Assembly: GCA_031406795.1 (NCBI GenBank)
Contig: JANOHV010000058.1
Span: 1-6,537 of the forward strand
DNA from: DATDCY01 sp031406795 [NCBI: Candidatus Rokuibacteriota bacterium]
Lineage (GTDB): Bacteria > JAUVQV01
Direction: 5' to 3'
Length of the DNA stretch: 6,537 bases
Positions 1 to 6,207 of the stretch are shown piece by piece (within the stretch, counting starts at the first letter, position 1; each line of letters starts with the position of its first letter). A program made the translations under genes and the position numbers. Under the pieces are notes generated by a model. It saw only the letters and a program-made list of their open reading frames with translations, was not told the DNA's origin and ran no database searches.

Positions 1-792
1 CGCCGCTTCGCGATGCTCGAGAAGGGGCTCGTCCTCGTGACCGGCCCGACGGGCAGCGGCAAGTCCACGACGCTCGCGGCGATCATCGATTACTGCAACA
101 AGAACCGCCGCGACCACATTGTCACCATCGAGGACCCGATCGAGTTCAAGCACTCCCGCATCAACTGCATCGTCAACCACCGTGAAGTCGGGCTGCACAC
201 GCGCAGCTTCGCCGCGGCGCTGCGCGGGGCGCTGCGCGAGGATCCGGACATCATCATGATCGGCGAGATGCGCGACCTGGAGACGATTTCGCTGGCGCTG
301 GAGGCGGCCTCGACCGGACATCTGGTTTTCGCCACGCTGCACACCCAGAGCGCGATGAAGACCATCGACCGCATCATCGACGCCTTTCCGACCAACGCCC
401 AGGAGCAGGTGCGCTCGACGCTCGCGGACACCCTCAAGGGAGTGCTCGCCCAGACGCTGTTCAAGCGCATCGACACGCGCGGCCTCACCGCCGCGATCGA
501 AATTCTCGTGGGCACCGCGGCCTGCGCGAACCTGATCCGCGAGGCCAAGACCCACCAGCTGATGAGCGTCATCCAGACGGGGCGCAAACTGGGGATGCAG
601 ACGCTGGACGACGCGATCGAGGCGTTGCTCATCAAGCGCCAGATCTCCCCCGAGGAGGCCTTCGAGAAGTCGATCCAGAAAGAGCGCTTCACCCCGTATC
701 TGACGTCGATCCCCCTCGAGTATCAGGATGTGCTCGGGAAGGACGGCGGCAAGGCGCCGGCCGGCGTCCGTCCCGGCGAGGGGCGGCGATGA
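1..792 (+). CDS. PilT-family type IV pilus retraction ATPase (5' end outside window)
   Basis: Hexameric cytoplasmic motor ATPase of the PilT/PilU family, which drives depolymerisation and retraction of type IV pili (twitching, DNA uptake, surface sensing). The reading frame is open from base 1, so the ATG at 13 is internal. P. aeruginosa PilT is 344 residues, so roughly the first 115-120 residues (the PAS-like N-terminal domain) lie upstream. Counting codons from base 1: Walker A GPTGSGKST at 15-23, Asp box VTIEDPIE at 41-48 with the catalytic Glu at 44, atypical Walker B IIMIGEMRD at 84-92 with Glu 89, and His box TGHLVFATLHT at 105-115. The C-terminal AIRNLIRE motif, needed for retraction in studied PilTs, reads ACANLIRE here (174-181), so Arg is replaced by Ala. 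The tail from about 240 is Gly/Pro/Arg-rich. The gene overlaps the next by ATGA. It could be PilT or a close paralogue; without the N-terminus I leave the symbol blank. Family assignment is secure. Confidence 0.95.
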   Translation, partial: RRFAMLEKGLVLVTGPTGSGKSTTLAAIIDYCNKNRRDHIVTIEDPIEFKHSRINCIVNHREVGLHTRSFAAALRGALREDPDIIMIGEMRDLETISLALEAASTGHLVFATLHTQSAMKTIDRIIDAFPTNAQEQVRSTLADTLKGVLAQTLFKRIDTRGLTAAIEILVGTAACANLIREAKTHQLMSVIQTGRKLGMQTLDDAIEALLIKRQISPEEAFEKSIQKERFTPYLTSIPLEYQDVLGKDGGKAPAGVRPGEGRR

Positions 793-1952
793 ACCGGGAT
801 GAGCTCGAGCACCATCTCGAAGCGATGCTCCGGGCCTTCCCCGGGGCTTCCGACCTGAACTTCACCCCCGGGCGGCGGCCTCAGGCGGAAGTCGACGGCG
901 AGTTGCGGGAGGCCGGGGGCACGGGCGCGGTTCTGGCGCCGGCGGCGTGCGAGGCGATCGCGGAACTCCTCATCGGCGATTCGCGCGTGCACCGCGAGAC
1001 GCTCGCCGCCACCGGCGCCTGCGACCTCTCCTGGAGCCTGCCGTCGGGGACCCGGCTGCGCGTCAACGTGTTCCGCGCGCGCGGGGGGACGTCGATCGTG
1101 CTGCGCGTGCTCCACGTCGAAATCCCGACGCTCGAGCAGCTCTGCCTGCCCGAACGTCTCGCGGGGCTGGCCGGACTGCACGACGGGCTGGTGCTGGTCA
1201 CCGGCGCCACCGGCAGCGGCAAGTCCACGACCCTCGCCGCGGTGATCGGCCTGATCAACGCGACGCGCCGGGTCCACGTCGTGACCCTCGAGGACCCGAT
1301 CGAATATGTGCACACGCCGCAGCTGGCGACCATCAACCAGCGCGAACTGGGCGCCGACTTCCCGAACTTTGCGGCCGGGTTGCGTTCGGCACTGCGCCAG
1401 GCGCCCAAGGTGATCATGGTCGGGGAGCTGCGCGACGCGGAGTCGGTCGAGATCGCCCTCAAGGCCGCGGAGACCGGGCACCTCGTGCTCGCCACGCTGC
1501 ACACCATCGACGCCGGGCAGGCGATCGGGCGGCTCACGGGCATCTTCCACCCGTCCGAGCAGCGTCTGGTCCGCAATAGGCTGGCCGAGGTCCTGCACAG
1601 CGTGGTCGCCCAGCGCCTGCTGCCGCGCGAGGGCGGGGGGCGGGTCGCGGCGGTCGAGATGATGGGGCAGAGCCTGCGCGTGCGCGAGCTGATCCGCGAG
1701 GGGGAGGGGGCCGAGGCGACTTTTCGCCAGGCGATCGCCGAGGGGCGCTCCTACGGCTGGCAGACCTTCGACCAGCACATCGTCGATCTCTTCGAGCGCG
1801 GGCTGGTTACGGCGGAGACGGCGCTTGCGTCCGCTTCCGAGCTTGCCGAGGTGCTGCGCGGGATCGACCGGGTCCGGTCGGCTCGTGGCGAGGAGACTTC
1901 GACTTTGGGCGCGCTGCAGATGGAGCGCGGTCCCGGGGCGCCGCAACCATGA
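789..1952 (+). CDS. PilT/PilU-like type IV pilus retraction ATPase, second copy
   Basis: Complete 387-residue member of the same secretion-ATPase family, probably a paralogue acting with or modulating the first ATPase at the inner-membrane pilus base. The N-terminal domain (1-110) carries the family signature SDLNFTPG (21-28) followed by a VDGEL strand (35-39). Walker A is GATGSGKST (139-147), the Asp box is VVTLEDPIE (164-172, Glu 168), Walker B is VIMVGELRD (208-216, Glu 213) and the His box is TGHLVLATLHT (229-239). RVRELIRE (297-304) corresponds to AIRNLIRE. All catalytic positions are present, so it should hydrolyse ATP. One oddity is that the usual Pro-Asp before Walker B is Pro-Lys (206-207). 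The tail after about 360 is long and low-complexity. The ATG start is fixed by a strong GAGGGG ribosome site at 778-783, five bases upstream, and by the ATGA overlap with the preceding stop. A PilT-PilU tandem is normal in gammaproteobacteria, but I cannot tell from sequence alone whether this is PilU proper. Confidence 0.95.
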   Translation: MNRDELEHHLEAMLRAFPGASDLNFTPGRRPQAEVDGELREAGGTGAVLAPAACEAIAELLIGDSRVHRETLAATGACDLSWSLPSGTRLRVNVFRARGGTSIVLRVLHVEIPTLEQLCLPERLAGLAGLHDGLVLVTGATGSGKSTTLAAVIGLINATRRVHVVTLEDPIEYVHTPQLATINQRELGADFPNFAAGLRSALRQAPKVIMVGELRDAESVEIALKAAETGHLVLATLHTIDAGQAIGRLTGIFHPSEQRLVRNRLAEVLHSVVAQRLLPREGGGRVAAVEMMGQSLRVRELIREGEGAEATFRQAIAEGRSYGWQTFDQHIVDLFERGLVTAETALASASELAEVLRGIDRVRSARGEETSTLGALQMERGPGAPQP

Positions 1953-3238
1953 ACGAGCCGCCCGCCGACACCCCGGTTGTCGAGCAGCTGCTGCGCGACG
2001 TGGTGGGCAAGCCGCCGCAGGTTCGCGACGACATCGCCCGCGCCCTGGTCGCCGCGGCCGCCCCGAGCCGGATGGAGGCGGCGATCGGTCAGATGATGCA
2101 TGCGCCCGCGCCCGAGCAGCGCGAGGCTGCGCTCAGCCTGATCGCGGCGCTCCCGGATTGGCAGCCGCACCTGCGGCACCTGAAGGTCGCCCTCCAGGAC
2201 CCGGTCCCGGAGCTGCGCCAGAGTGCCGCCCGGATTCTGTGCCGCGGCAGCGAGAGCCGCGCGGTCCACCTGGTGCTGCTCGAGCTGCTGCGGGACGAGG
2301 ACCCGGTGATCCGCCGGCAGGTTATCTCGACGCTGGCCGCGAGCCCGCACCCCGACGTGGTCGAACCCTTCCTGGAGCGGCTCTCTCAGGAGGAGCCGGC
2401 CGGGCAGGCGCTGATCGTCGACGCGCTCAAGGGGCTCGCCGGCAACGCCGAGGCCCGGCTCACGGAGCGGCTGCTGCCGGTCCTCGCCAACGAGGACGAG
2501 CGCGTGCGGGAGGCGGCGGTCAGGCTGCTCGGTCAGATGCCCAACGCCGTCGAAATCCTGCGCGCGTACCTGATCTACAGCCGCGGGCTGGCGTTCTGGC
2601 TGCGCGAGCGCGCCGCAGCCTCGATCACGAAGATCGCACCCGACATCGTCGAGCCGCTCAGCTGCCTGATGCAGGACGCCGAGTTGGACGTCCGCATTGG
2701 CGCGGTCGTCATGGCCTCGACCTGCCGCGACCCCCGGATCGTCCCCCGGACCCTCGAGATCTTTCTCGGCTCGGACGACTGGTGGGTCCGGAGCATCGCC
2801 GCCGAGGTCCTCGGTCATTTTCCCTCCCCCGAGGTCACCCGGGCGCTGCAGAGCCGCATTGACGACCCCGACGTGCGCTCGAGCGTAATCGCCGTGCTGG
2901 CGAAGGTGCGGGATTGCGAGTCCGACGCCTGTCTTCTCCAGTGTCTCGGCGACGTCGACCGCGGCACCCGCATGGCCACGCTTGACGCCCTCGCCCCCGT
3001 GCGGAGCCCGGAAGTGTATGCCGCGCTTCAGCAGGTTGCGCTCGGCGACCCGGAGCCCGCGCTGCGGGACAAGGCCGTCGTGATCCTCGAGAGCCACGGC
3101 CCGGCCGCCGAACAGCAACTGCGGGCAGTCGCCGGGGCCGGCGTCGTGCCGCGTCCCCCGGGGGGCGTTGGAGACGAATTGCAGCTCTCGATGGAGAACG
3201 AAGCACTCTCGCGCAAAGCGGGCCCGGCTGACCCCTGA
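1949..3238 (+). CDS. HEAT-repeat protein encoded with two PilT-like ATPases
   Basis: A 429-residue, cytoplasmic-looking alpha-solenoid with no signal peptide or membrane segment visible. About nine to ten helical HEAT-type repeats run from roughly residue 45 to 395. Each shows the D-x-x-x-x-(V/I/L)-R-x-x-A/V signature: DPVPELRQSA (84-93), DEDPVIRRQV (116-125), NEDERVREAA (181-190), DAELDVRIGA (243-252), SDDWWVRSIA (275-284), DDPDVRSSV (305-313), DVDRGTRMAT (335-344) and DPEPALRDKA (367-376). A repeat around FWLRERAAASI (216-226) is less regular. The C-terminal 35 residues are Gly/Pro-rich and probably disordered. HEAT solenoids are protein-protein scaffolds; no catalytic motif is seen. The start overlaps the ATPase stop as ATGA, with GGGG at 1935-1938 as a modest ribosome site, so translation is probably coupled. 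I infer that it binds or regulates the adjacent ATPases or the pilus machine; its exact partner is unknown. It resembles phycobilisome-lyase-type HEAT proteins only in fold. Confidence 0.9.
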   Translation: MNEPPADTPVVEQLLRDVVGKPPQVRDDIARALVAAAAPSRMEAAIGQMMHAPAPEQREAALSLIAALPDWQPHLRHLKVALQDPVPELRQSAARILCRGSESRAVHLVLLELLRDEDPVIRRQVISTLAASPHPDVVEPFLERLSQEEPAGQALIVDALKGLAGNAEARLTERLLPVLANEDERVREAAVRLLGQMPNAVEILRAYLIYSRGLAFWLRERAAASITKIAPDIVEPLSCLMQDAELDVRIGAVVMASTCRDPRIVPRTLEIFLGSDDWWVRSIAAEVLGHFPSPEVTRALQSRIDDPDVRSSVIAVLAKVRDCESDACLLQCLGDVDRGTRMATLDALAPVRSPEVYAALQQVALGDPEPALRDKAVVILESHGPAAEQQLRAVAGAGVVPRPPGGVGDELQLSMENEALSRKAGPADP

Positions 3239-3281
3239 GGCAGGGTCCCGCAACGAGTCGCCGCGTCGATCGCGCCGCTGA
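3239..3281. other. Convergent intergenic gap with a weak stem-loop
   Basis: The 43 bases separate the stop of the HEAT gene (+) from the stop of the acyltransferase gene (-). A short hairpin CCCTG-AGG-CAGGG spans 3233-3245 and overlaps the HEAT stop codon. A second possible stem, GCGCC/GGCGC, spans 3272-3289 and overlaps the acyltransferase stop. Neither is followed by a T-run on either strand, so I do not call an intrinsic terminator. Either stem could still slow or end transcription from both sides. Confidence 0.35.
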
Positions 3282-3902
3282 TCAGGCGCTCAGGGCCCGG
3301 ATCCGCTCCATCAACAGGGCCGTGGCCTCCTCCAAGTGCTCTCTTGCGGCATGGCCGCGCCAGGCCTCCGGGAATTCGAGCGGTTCGCCGAAGCGGACCA
3401 GGACCGGCCCCGGCCGCGGGAACCGGTGGTGACGCGACCAGACCGCGTAGGTGCCGACGATCCCGGCGGGGACCAGCGGCACGCCCGCGCGCAGCGCCAA
3501 GAGCACCGCCCCGGGCTTGCCCGCCTTCAGGCTGCCGTCGTCGGATCGCCCCCCTTCGGGGAAAATCCCGATCATCGCGCCCGCCCTGAGCGCCAGCAAC
3601 GCCCGGCGCAGCGAGCCGAGGTCGCGCGTGTCGTTTCCGACGGGGATGGCCCCCGTGCGCACCGCGACCCAGTGCACGAGCGGCCACCGGTAGACGCCGC
3701 GATCGATGATGAAGCGGATGGGTCGCGTGCAGGCCATGAACAGGACAATCGGGTCGAGATAACTCGTGTGGTTCGCGGCGATGAGGCAGGGACCCGCGCC
3801 CGGCACGCGCGTCGCCCCCTCGACCCGCAGGCGAAGAGACCAGCGCGGCAGAAGACAGAGTATCCGCAGGAAGCGATAGAAGAAGGTTGTCTCGCCCGCC
3901 AT
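3282..3902 (-). CDS. plsC: 1-acyl-sn-glycerol-3-phosphate acyltransferase (PlsC family)
   Basis: Transfers a fatty-acyl group from acyl-ACP or acyl-CoA to the sn-2 position of lysophosphatidate, giving phosphatidate for membrane lipid synthesis. It works at the cytoplasmic face of the inner membrane. With the start used here the protein is 206 residues, a normal length for the compact bacterial family. The N-terminus has an amphipathic, Leu/Arg-rich interfacial segment (about 7-25). Motif I is NHTSYLD (44-50), the catalytic HX4D. Motif III is FPEGGRS (114-120), binding the glycerol phosphate. Motif IV is VPLVPAGI (141-148). In-frame upstream ATGs exist at 3914 and 4004. I prefer 3902 because a good -35/-10 pair (3910-3937) places the predicted transcript start almost on this ATG, while the ATG at 3914 lies inside the -10. 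No upstream ATG has a convincing ribosome site. The gene is divergent from the reductase/thiolase operon, which fits a lipid locus. Other PlsC-fold acyltransferases (for example for ornithine lipids) cannot be excluded. Confidence 0.9.
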   Translation of the reverse strand: MAGETTFFYRFLRILCLLPRWSLRLRVEGATRVPGAGPCLIAANHTSYLDPIVLFMACTRPIRFIIDRGVYRWPLVHWVAVRTGAIPVGNDTRDLGSLRRALLALRAGAMIGIFPEGGRSDDGSLKAGKPGAVLLALRAGVPLVPAGIVGTYAVWSRHHRFPRPGPVLVRFGEPLEFPEAWRGHAAREHLEEATALLMERIRALSA

Positions 3903-3909
3903 GCGCCAC

Positions 3910-3937
3910 ACCATAGCTGAATCGCCGGGCGTGGCAA
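3910..3937 (-). promoter_or_regulatory. Candidate sigma70 promoter for the acyltransferase gene
   Basis: Reading the - strand, TTGCCA (3937-3932, five of six matches to TTGACA) is followed 16 bases later by TATGGT (3915-3910, four of six matches to TATAAT). Transcription should start near 3902-3904, on or just before the ATG ending at 3902, which implies a leaderless or nearly leaderless mRNA. The call rests on consensus matching only. Confidence 0.45.
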
Positions 3938-3995
3938 GTGCGCTGCGCTCCGGCGGCAACGCTCGATGCGGTGCGGGCGCCTGCGCGCGGCGCCG

Positions 3996-4004
3996 TGGTA
4001 TCAT
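3996..4004 (+). promoter_or_regulatory. Candidate extended -10 promoter for the reductase/thiolase operon
   Basis: TGGTATCAT is an extended -10 (TGn followed by TATCAT, five of six matches to TATAAT) in an otherwise very GC-rich stretch. No good -35 hexamer lies 16-18 bases upstream, which extended -10 promoters tolerate. The start would be near 4011, leaving about a 20-base leader before the ATG at 4032. It faces away from the acyltransferase promoter about 80 bases to the left. Confidence 0.4.
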
Positions 4005-4031
4005 CGGCCGGGTGAAGACGACGGGGATTCC

Positions 4032-4109
4032 ATGAGCGAACGCACCGGCCCGCCCCTGCGGCCCGGTCTGCGCGAGAGGTACGCCGTTCCCGCCGGAAGC
4101 TCGCGGTGA
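4032..4109 (+). CDS. Possible 25-codon leader ORF coupled to the reductase gene
   Basis: This small ORF (ATG 4032, TGA 4107-4109) encodes 25 residues starting MSERTGPPLRPG, rich in Arg, Pro and Gly, with no recognised domain. A GGGGA ribosome-like site lies at 4023-4027, four bases upstream, and the ORF is the first ATG after the candidate promoter at 3996-4004. Its stop overlaps the next gene's GTG as GTGA, the same coupling style used by every other junction on the + strand in this window. It could be a leader peptide that tunes translation of the reductase, a true micro-protein, or a chance ORF in GC-rich DNA. I see no run of a regulatory amino acid that would suggest classical attenuation. 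Confidence 0.35.
   Translation: MSERTGPPLRPGLRERYAVPAGSSR
4095..4099 (+). promoter_or_regulatory. Ribosome binding site supporting the GTG start at 4106
   Basis: GGAAG lies six bases before the GTG at 4106. It supports that start over the GTG at 4112, and over any upstream start, since the frame offers no better one. The site sits inside the 25-codon leader ORF, so ribosomes finishing that ORF would pass over it. Confidence 0.5.
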
Positions 4110-5137
4110 GCGTGCCCGCGGGGAGCGGCGCCGACGTTCTCGTCACCGGCGGCACCGGTTATTTCGGCGTCCGACTCGTGCAGGCGCTTCGCCTCCGGGG
4201 CGCGCGCGTCCGGGTGCTGGCGCGGCCCTCGACCGACACGAAGCGGCTCGAGGCGCTCGGGGCGCAGATCGCCCGCGGCGACGTCACGGACCCGGCAAGT
4301 CTCGGCGCGGCGGTGGAAGGCCGGCCGGTCGTGATCCACGCCGCCGGCCGGGTCTCCGACTGGGGGCCGCGGCGCGAATTCTTCCGCGTCAATGCTCAGG
4401 GGACCGCGAACATCGTGGCGGCGTGCCGCGGCGCGGGCGTGCGGCGGCTCGTGCACCTCGGCTCCCTCACCGTGCTCGGCCTGCCGCGGGATGGAGCTCT
4501 GATCGACGAAACGGCGACGCCGCCGGCCGCTCCCGCCGACGCCTACACCGCGAGCCGGCTCTCGGGCGAGCGGATTGTCCGCGCGGCGCACGGGGAGGGG
4601 GGACTCGAGACGGTCGTCGTCCGCTGCGGCCTGATCTGGGGTCCGGGGGAGCCGACGATTCTGCCGCGCATCCTCGCGCTGTTGCGGCGCGGACGGATGG
4701 TCTACCCGGGCGGCGGCCGCAACCATCTCGGTCTGGCCTATGTCGACAACCTCGTCGAAGGCGTGATCCTCGCGGCAACGGTGCCGGCGGCCGCCGGCCG
4801 GCTCTACCATATCACCGACGGCGAGGACGTGACCTGCCGCGAAGCCCTCGACGCGATCGCCGCCGCGCTCGGGGTCCCGCCGCCGCGCCGCGCCGTGCCG
4901 TTCCCCGTGGTCTACGCGATCGCGGCGCTGCTCGAAGGGCTCGCCAGAGCCGTGCGCAGCGCCACGCCGCCGGCGATCACCCGGTACGGCGCCCGGCTGC
5001 TGGCCTGCGACTGCCGCTACGACATCGGCCGGGCTCGGCGGGAACTCGGCTACCGGCCGGCCGTCTCCTTCCGCGAGGGGGTCGCGCGCCTCGCTGCCGG
5101 TGGTCAATCCGGGGCCGGGAAGGACGGGCGGGCATGA
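4106..5137 (+). CDS. NAD(P)-dependent extended SDR, OleD / 3-beta-HSD-like reductase
   Basis: A 343-residue extended short-chain dehydrogenase/reductase (NAD-dependent epimerase/dehydratase superfamily), cytoplasmic. The N-terminal Rossmann domain has TGGTGYFG (14-21) right after the first strand, a basic Arg (40) after strand 2 in LAR that suggests NADP(H), DVTD (59-62) and HAAG (78-81). The catalytic Ser is S120 in LGSLTVLG and the catalytic Tyr is Y147 in YTASR. The usual YxxxK Lys is replaced by Arg 151 (codon CGG, 4556-4558). The substrate domain shows the RCGLIWGPG segment, YVDNLVEG, and the C-terminal ELGYRPAVSFREGVARL typical of this family. A GTG start is used; the gene overlaps the thiolase gene by ATGA at 5134-5137. 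Beside an OleA-like enzyme, the best guess is OleD-type reduction of a beta-keto acid to a beta-hydroxy acid. Other sterol- or sugar-type SDR roles remain possible. Fold is certain, substrate is not. Confidence 0.92.
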   Translation: MSVPAGSGADVLVTGGTGYFGVRLVQALRLRGARVRVLARPSTDTKRLEALGAQIARGDVTDPASLGAAVEGRPVVIHAAGRVSDWGPRREFFRVNAQGTANIVAACRGAGVRRLVHLGSLTVLGLPRDGALIDETATPPAAPADAYTASRLSGERIVRAAHGEGGLETVVVRCGLIWGPGEPTILPRILALLRRGRMVYPGGGRNHLGLAYVDNLVEGVILAATVPAAAGRLYHITDGEDVTCREALDAIAAALGVPPPRRAVPFPVVYAIAALLEGLARAVRSATPPAITRYGARLLACDCRYDIGRARRELGYRPAVSFREGVARLAAGGQSGAGKDGRA

Positions 5138-6207
5138 GCGCGGCGCCGCTCAAAGTCCGCATCGAGTGTCTCGGTGTCCACCTGCCCGGGACGGTGCTGA
5201 CCACCGCGGCGCTGCTGGATCGCTGTCGGCGCCGCCCCGGGCTCGATCTCGAGGCGATCACCGGTATCCGCGAGCGGCGCGTCGCCGTCGGCGAGCACGC
5301 GCTCGAACTCGCCGTTCGCGCCGCCGAGCGGGCGCTGGCCCTCTCGCGGTACCGGCCCGAGGAACTCGAGGCGGTCATCTGCACCAGCATCTCCAAGCAT
5401 CACCGGGACGACGAATTCACGCTGGAGCCGGCCACCGCGGTCCTGGTGCGCAAGGCCATCGGGGCGCGCCGGGCGCTGGTCTTCGATGTGGTCAACGCCT
5501 GCGCCGGGATGCTCAACGGCATCGCCGTGCTGCGCGCGCTGATCCAGACCGGCGTCGTGCGCAACGGCATGGTGGTCAGCGGCGAGCAGAACCTGCCGCT
5601 GGCCGAGAGCGCGACGCGCGAAATCCGGCACAGTCTCGATCGGCAGCTCGCCGCGCTGACGCTCGGGGACGCGGGTGCGGCGCTGATCCTCGACGCCGCG
5701 ACCGACGCGCGCTGCGGCATCCACCACCTGGAGCTGGTGACCGGGGCGAAACACGATCACTACTGTCGCTCGCTCCCCTCGCCGCGCGGGCGCGGCGGCA
5801 TTCTGCTGACCAAGGCCCGCGGCCTGCAGCGCAAGGGCGCCGAGCATTTTCCGGTCTATCTGGAGCGCACGCTGGACGCCACCGGCTGGAGCATCGCGGA
5901 TCTGCAGCACGTCATCCCGCACCAGGTATCGGTGCGCGCGGTGCGGCAGGGGGTCAAGGCGCTGGCGCGGTATTTCGGCCGCGAAATGCCCGACATCTTC
6001 CTCTGCTGCGCGGCGACGTACGGGAACACGACGACCACGAGCCACTTCGTCGCGCTTCACGAGTTCATGCTGAGCGGGCGCGTCAATGCGGGCGACAATC
6101 TGCTGCTTGTCAGCGGCGCCTCCGGCATCGTGATTGCGCACGCGACGCTGACTCTCGACGACCTGCCGCAGCGCTACCGTGCGCTCTGGGGGGGGGCAGG
6201 CCGCTGA
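5134..6207 (+). CDS. KAS III-fold thiolase, OleA-like acyl-condensing enzyme
   Basis: A 357-residue 3-oxoacyl-ACP synthase III (FabH/OleA) family protein, expected to be a cytoplasmic dimer. The Cys-His-Asn triad is complete: C123 in NACAG, H263 in IPHQVS and N298 in YGNTTTTS. E98 in LEPATA lies 25 residues before the Cys. FabH has Phe 87 at the equivalent place, 25 before Cys 112, while OleA of Xanthomonas has Glu 117, 26 before Cys 143, which acts in joining two acyl-CoAs. HQVS and the conserved GE (150-151) after the Cys helix also recall OleA. I infer non-decarboxylative head-to-head condensation to a beta-keto acid, with the upstream SDR as the next step. A ribosome site AAGGA (5120-5124) and the ATGA overlap fix the start. 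The frame is open upstream to 4423, but that part only shadows the SDR. The last codons and stop lie in a repeat, after a G9 tract. A FabH-like chain-initiating role is the main alternative. Confidence 0.92.
   Translation: MSAAPLKVRIECLGVHLPGTVLTTAALLDRCRRRPGLDLEAITGIRERRVAVGEHALELAVRAAERALALSRYRPEELEAVICTSISKHHRDDEFTLEPATAVLVRKAIGARRALVFDVVNACAGMLNGIAVLRALIQTGVVRNGMVVSGEQNLPLAESATREIRHSLDRQLAALTLGDAGAALILDAATDARCGIHHLELVTGAKHDHYCRSLPSPRGRGGILLTKARGLQRKGAEHFPVYLERTLDATGWSIADLQHVIPHQVSVRAVRQGVKALARYFGREMPDIFLCCAATYGNTTTTSHFVALHEFMLSGRVNAGDNLLLVSGASGIVIAHATLTLDDLPQRYRALWGGAGR
6188..6196 (+). repeat. G9 homopolymer at the 3' end of the thiolase gene
   Basis: Nine consecutive G bases encode Trp-Gly-Gly and the first base of Ala, five codons before the stop. 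The tract marks the left limit of the inverted repeat at 6193. Loss or gain of one G would remove the normal stop and continue into the 129-bp array, where both alternative + frames are open to the window end. Such tracts are also frequent places for sequencing error. Confidence 0.9.

Noticed and set aside
723-1946. A 407-codon open frame on the - strand opposite the second ATPase
   Set aside because: The + strand has every ATPase motif in order; the antisense product shows no recognisable family.
1751-3253. A 500-codon open frame on the - strand opposite the HEAT gene
   Set aside because: It is antisense to a protein with regular HEAT motifs. Its own translation has no domain and is rich in Arg, Gly and Asp, a typical shadow in high-GC DNA.
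3233-3289. Intrinsic terminators between the convergent HEAT and acyltransferase genes
   Set aside because: The stems are short, overlap stop codons, and have no T-run on either strand.
3903-4004. Longer acyltransferase N-terminus starting at 4004
   Set aside because: The added residues are Arg/Pro/Ala-rich without family similarity, would cover both candidate promoters, and lack a ribosome site. The start at 3914 remains a possible alternative.
4423-5133. Upstream in-frame extension of the thiolase reading frame to 4423
   Set aside because: It lies wholly over the SDR gene in another frame, its translation is Arg/Pro-rich with no domain, and the ATG at 5134 has a good ribosome site and starts the recognisable family N-terminus.
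4001-6141. Long - strand frames (4001-5107 and 5104-6141) opposite the SDR and thiolase genes
   Set aside because: Both oppose genes with clear catalytic motifs and have shadow-like composition. Their near-contiguity only mirrors the overlapping sense genes.
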